The notes below the pieces were generated by a model. It was not told the DNA's origin and made no database searches. It saw nothing but the letters and a program-made list of their open reading frames with translations. From Candidatus Latescibacterota bacterium (GTDB taxonomy: Bacteria > Latescibacterota > UBA2968 > UBA8231): a stretch of 29,684 bases of DNA. Location: positions 1 to 29,684 of the forward strand of contig JAJDYK010000095.1 in the NCBI GenBank assembly GCA_022825185.1. The letters are read 5' to 3'. The translations under genes and the position numbers were made by a program. Shown in pieces: positions 27,062 through 29,684 of the stretch. Numbering within the stretch: position 1 is the first letter of the stretch; each line of letters begins with the position of its first letter.

Positions 27062-27216
27062 AACAGCATACCTCCAAATATAGGATGCCCAAGCTCCGAG
27101 TTCACTGCGACCCTGAATCCCTTAGCCACTGGATGGTCGTCATCTCTCCAGATGATGTTCTCAGAGATCTCCTTTGTATCGTCTGAGAGAATTGCCTCAA
27201 CTTCCTGCTGGGTCAT
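27058..27216 (-). CDS. Small hypothetical ORF upstream of DUF1828-HsdR
   Basis: 52 codons from ATG 27216. The stop TGA overlaps the ATG of the DUF1828-HsdR gene (ATGA, 27058-27061). The product begins [13 protein letters not shown] and includes [14 protein letters not shown] and a final [10 protein letters not shown]. It reads like the N-terminal part of a larger protein that has been cut short; I faintly recall longer DUF1828-neighbour proteins of this type but cannot verify it. Its codons (AGA, AGG, ATA) and AT content differ from its neighbours, suggesting transfer. The ribosome site is weak, but the gene carries the strong GGAGG used by the next start. Function unknown. Confidence 0.55.
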   Translation of the reverse strand: MTQQEVEAILSDDTKEISENIIWRDDDHPVAKGFRVAVNSELGHPIFGGMLL

Positions 27217-27313
27217 GGACAAAGCAATTCCCTAGGAGTTCTTCAACAACCTCCATCTGCAATTCTCCCGAACCCGGTTTCAGCAGCAACTCAAGGCGAT
27301 GTTCGGCTGTGGG
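27197..27313 (-). pseudogene. Out-of-frame coding remnant ending in a 19-codon ORF
   Basis: Between the hsdR stump and the small ORF one minus-strand frame is open and reads AEHRLELLLKPGSGELQ followed by [19 protein letters not shown] and a stop at 27197-27199. The Met at 27256 has GGGAG eight bases upstream. The composition looks coding rather than random, but it has no complete start upstream and overlaps the stump. It could be the 5' end of the small ORF's original gene, now frameshifted. This is weakly supported. Confidence 0.35.
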
Positions 27314-27389
27314 CAATCGTCCAGCCGAGGCTTTCGAGATAGGCGAGGGCGGCGTCTTCGACGGTGGCTTCGGAGAGGCCGGCCGTCAT
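27291..27389 (-). pseudogene. Truncated 5' stump of hsdR
   Basis: From ATG 27389 the frame reads [20 protein letters not shown] then LGWTIAHSRTSP and a stop at 27291. This is the usual start of an HsdR protein, and [16 protein letters not shown] is identical to the start of the HsdR part of the downstream fusion. Its ATG overlaps the stop of the TPR gene (ATGA, 27386-27389). The original arrangement was therefore probably TPR gene directly coupled to hsdR, later interrupted. Confidence 0.85.
27311..27373. repeat. Direct repeat copy 2 (in the hsdR stump)
   Basis: Second copy of the 63-bp hsdR 5' segment. It differs from the 26575-26637 copy by one substitution in the GTCCAG-YCGAGG stretch and two adjacent substitutions near the end. 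Together the copies bracket the small ORF and the DUF1828 coding segment. Confidence 0.9.
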
Positions 27390-29684
27390 GGAGAGTCGCC
27401 CTTGTTGAGATCTTCGAGGGCACGTTCTGCTTGGGCCGTTAAGTCTGCGTTGTCCGCTGCTCGGGCCAAATTGAGTACCATATCGAAGTCCTGCCGGGCC
27501 TCGCCTATGAGTTGCAGCAGGACTTTCACTACACCTCGGTTGTAGTAGGCTTCGACATGGTCTGGATTTCGAGCGATTGCCGCGTTGAAGTCGGCAAGGG
27601 CCGCCTCATGTTGGCCGAGGGTGAATTTCGCCAAGCCTCGGTTGTAGTAGGCCTCAGCATCGTCTGGGTTTCGAGCAATTGTCGCATCGTAGTCAGCAAG
27701 AGCCGCTTCATGTTGGCCGAGGTCACGCTTCACGTTCCCTCGGTTGTAGTAGGCATCAGCATAATTTGGATTTCGAGCAATTGCCGCATCGTAGTCAGCA
27801 AGAGCTGCTTCATATTGGCCAAGGTCATGCTTCACGCCCCCTCGGTTGTTATAGGCATCAGCATAGTCTGGGTTCCGAGCGATTGCTGCGTCGTAGTCAG
27901 CAAGAGCCGCTTCATATTGGCCAAGGTCATGTTTCACGTTCCCTCGGTTGTTATAGGATTCGACATAGTCTGGGTTTCGAGCGATTGCTGCGTCGTAGTC
28001 AGCAAGAGCCGCTTCATGTTGGCCGAGATCACGCTTCACTATACCCCGGTTGTTGTAGGCTTCGACATAGTCTGGATTTTGAGCAATTGCCGCATCGTAG
28101 TCAGCAAGAGCCGCTTCATACTGGCCAAGGTCACGCTTCACTATACCCCGGTTGAGGTAGGCACCAGCATAGTCTGGGTTCCGAGCAATTGCCGCATCGA
28201 AGTCCGCAAGAGCCGCTTCATGTTGGCCAAGGCCACTCTTCGCTACACCCCGGTTGAGGTAGGCGTTAGCATCGTCTGGATTCCGATCAATGGCTGCATC
28301 GAAGTCAACAAAAGCTGCTTCATATTGGCCAAGGTCACTCTTCGCTACACCTCGGTTGAGGTAGGTATTGGCATCGTCTGGATTCCGATCAATGGCCGCA
28401 TCGTAGTCCGCAATGGCCGCTTCATATTGGCCAAGATTTCTCTTTACCATACCCCGGTTGTTGTAGGCATCAGCATGGTCCGGCTTTCGAGCAATGGCTG
28501 CATCGAAGTCCGCAAGAGCTGCTTCATATTGGCTAAGATCCCTCTTCGCTACACCTCGGTTGTTGTAGGCATCAGCATCGTCTGGCTTTCGAGCAATGGC
28601 TGCATCGAAGTCCGCAACGGCTGCTTCATACTGGCCAAGATTTCTCTTCACGTTCCCTCGGTTGTTGTAGGCATTGGCATAGTCTGGCTTTCGAGCAATG
28701 GCCGCATCGTAGTCCGCAAGAGCTGCTTCATATTGGCCAAGATCCTTCTTCACTATACCTCGGTTGTAGTAGGCATTGGCATGATCTGGATTCCGAGCAA
28801 TGGCCGCATCGTAGTCCGCAAGAGCTGCTTCATATTGGCCAAGATTTCTCTTCACGTTCCCTCGGTTGTTGTAGGCATCAGCATCGTCTGGCTTTCGAGC
28901 AATGGCCGTATCGAAGTCCGCAACGGCTGCTTCATATTGGCCAAGGGCACTCTTCACTATACCTCGGTTGTTGTAGACTTCGATCAAGTTCGGATCTAGC
29001 TGTATTGCCTTATCATAGGCTTCAATTTTCCTTTCAAAATCATCACCGTCCACATCCTTGGGAGGCACGAGATAGCCGATAGAAAACCATGCAAGAGCCG
29101 CACGCTCGTCGTCGATTCCTTCTGTGATATTGGCGATGGAGCGCCATTTTTCAATGGCTTCTTCAATCCTGTTTTGCTGCTGAAGAGAAAGGGCAGCGGC
29201 GACCGCCTGGTTTATTAGGATCGAGTCGGGATTCTGCTTGACACTTTCCACGACTTCACTCGCTTTGTCGGGATCGTCTTCGGCAAGCTTAGCGTTTATC
29301 CCTTTTAAAGATGAGTCAGCTTCGTCTAGTTTTGCCCTTATCTCTCCAACATAGCGCTGGGCTTCCTGTGCATGTCTCTCGGATTCTTCCATATTTTTAC
29401 GCGCTTGGCTCTCAATTCCATCGAGCCTTTTGAAACCAAAATAGCCGAGAATTGCAGCAGCAACGCCAAGCAACGTAAGGAAGATAGCTGTAGCTTCAAG
29501 CCACCTATCGATCACCTTCGCTCGGGAGTCAATCGCCTTTGCCCGGTCGTCGAGAAGCTCGCGCCGCAGTTCGTTGAAACGGCGTTCGATCTCGACATTG
29601 GCGGCGGCTGTGTCTCTATTCGGCGCAAGCGTCACTTGTTCTTGTTCAGGTTCGTCGCTACTCGACTGGGCTTCGACACTATCC
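27386..29684 (-). CDS. Membrane-anchored tetratricopeptide-repeat protein, 5' end off the window
   Basis: Open from a stop at 27386 to the right edge. A GTG at 29635 is possible, but the frame continues in an acidic stretch (DSVEAQSSSDEPEQEQ) to base 29684, so the true start is probably outside. Counting from the GTG, residues ~15-45 are charged helix, ~47-67 a single membrane span (ATAIFLTLLGVAAAILGYF) and ~70-125 a coiled coil. From ~210 come 15 TPR units of 34 residues with the pattern AYNNRG-VK--LGQYEAALADYDAAIARNPD. TPRs mediate protein contacts. The gene ends in an ATGA overlap with an hsdR start, so it was probably part of a type I restriction operon. A partner or regulatory role there is inference. 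Confidence 0.88.
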   Translation of the reverse strand, partial: DSVEAQSSSDEPEQEQVTLAPNRDTAAANVEIERRFNELRRELLDDRAKAIDSRAKVIDRWLEATAIFLTLLGVAAAILGYFGFKRLDGIESQARKNMEESERHAQEAQRYVGEIRAKLDEADSSLKGINAKLAEDDPDKASEVVESVKQNPDSILINQAVAAALSLQQQNRIEEAIEKWRSIANITEGIDDERAALAWFSIGYLVPPKDVDGDDFERKIEAYDKAIQLDPNLIEVYNNRGIVKSALGQYEAAVADFDTAIARKPDDADAYNNRGNVKRNLGQYEAALADYDAAIARNPDHANAYYNRGIVKKDLGQYEAALADYDAAIARKPDYANAYNNRGNVKRNLGQYEAAVADFDAAIARKPDDADAYNNRGVAKRDLSQYEAALADFDAAIARKPDHADAYNNRGMVKRNLGQYEAAIADYDAAIDRNPDDANTYLNRGVAKSDLGQYEAAFVDFDAAIDRNPDDANAYLNRGVAKSGLGQHEAALADFDAAIARNPDYAGAYLNRGIVKRDLGQYEAALADYDAAIAQNPDYVEAYNNRGIVKRDLGQHEAALADYDAAIARNPDYVESYNNRGNVKHDLGQYEAALADYDAAIARNPDYADAYNNRGGVKHDLGQYEAALADYDAAIARNPNYADAYYNRGNVKRDLGQHEAALADYDATIARNPDDAEAYYNRGLAKFTLGQHEAALADFNAAIARNPDHVEAYYNRGVVKVLLQLIGEARQDFDMVLNLARAADNADLTAQAERALEDLNKGDSP
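27537..28990. repeat. Tandem 102-bp array coding for TPR units
   Basis: The GGTTG-x-x-GTAGGC element recurs every 102 bp, 15 times from about 27537 to 28965, matching the 34-residue TPR period. Fourteen units are near-identical in protein and highly similar in DNA, so the array is prone to copy-number change by recombination and to assembly collapse. The opposite strand is also open over much of this array, purely as a by-product of the repeat. Confidence 0.92.

Noticed and set aside
27537..28990. Regular repeats as a possible CRISPR array
   Set aside because: The 102-bp period has no repeat-spacer structure and codes for TPR units without interruption.
27512..28999. A 495-codon open frame on the plus strand across the TPR array
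   Set aside because: It is the antisense reading of a 102-bp coding repeat; its periodic product has no independent features, ribosome site or plausible start.

Overview
The window looks like chromosomal DNA from an uncultured, GC-rich, diderm bacterium. Large secreted proteins carrying discoidin-like modules and an NGDG/FlgD-Ig-like C-terminus, a DUF6785-type polytopic membrane protein and a very divergent ABC solute-binding lipoprotein together suggest the FCB side of the tree, with Latescibacterota-like lineages as my best guess. That placement is inference from gene content only; no rRNA or marker gene is present. I saw no tRNA, rRNA, CRISPR array or insertion sequence.

Left half (1-15007, all minus strand, transcribed right to left): a cell-surface operon. 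A small exported CBM9/DOMON-like protein (14054-15007) comes first, behind a candidate promoter and a 10-bp-spaced direct repeat. An 11-bp perfect hairpin follows. Then come three tandem paralogous exported proteins (11961-13949, 9367-11934, 7142-9340). Each has discoidin-like modules, a shared unnamed middle domain and a C-terminal NGDG/FlgD-Ig-like domain. Next are two tandem paralogous 930-939 residue outer-membrane-type proteins (4290-7082, 1474-4293), and finally a parvulin-type peptidyl-prolyl isomerase lipoprotein (1-1414) that runs off the left edge. Short gaps and an ATGA overlap indicate one transcript. My reading is a surface-structure or export module with its own foldase. It is the best candidate here for an undescribed system.

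Middle (15199-22429): a family-5 ABC solute-binding lipoprotein (minus) is divergent, across only 45 bp, from a 14-helix DUF6785-like membrane protein (plus). This is followed by L-rhamnose mutarotase (rhaM), a hairpin, and the potassium-uptake pair trkA-trkH. The trkH 3' end overlaps a convergent sarcosine-oxidase-gamma-like gene by 26 bp.

Right part (22404-29684, minus strand): an accessory defence region. In transcription order it holds a membrane-anchored TPR protein with 15 TPR units (5' end off the window), a 32-codon stump of hsdR, a small AT-richer ORF, a DUF1828-HsdR fusion (type I restriction motor/nuclease), a RelE/ParE-like toxin-antitoxin pair and the SoxG-like gene. The hsdR 5' end is present twice, about 736 bp apart (60 of 63 bases identical). 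This indicates that a DUF1828-containing segment was inserted or recombined between the TPR gene and hsdR. HsdM and HsdS are not in the window and would be expected beyond the right edge.
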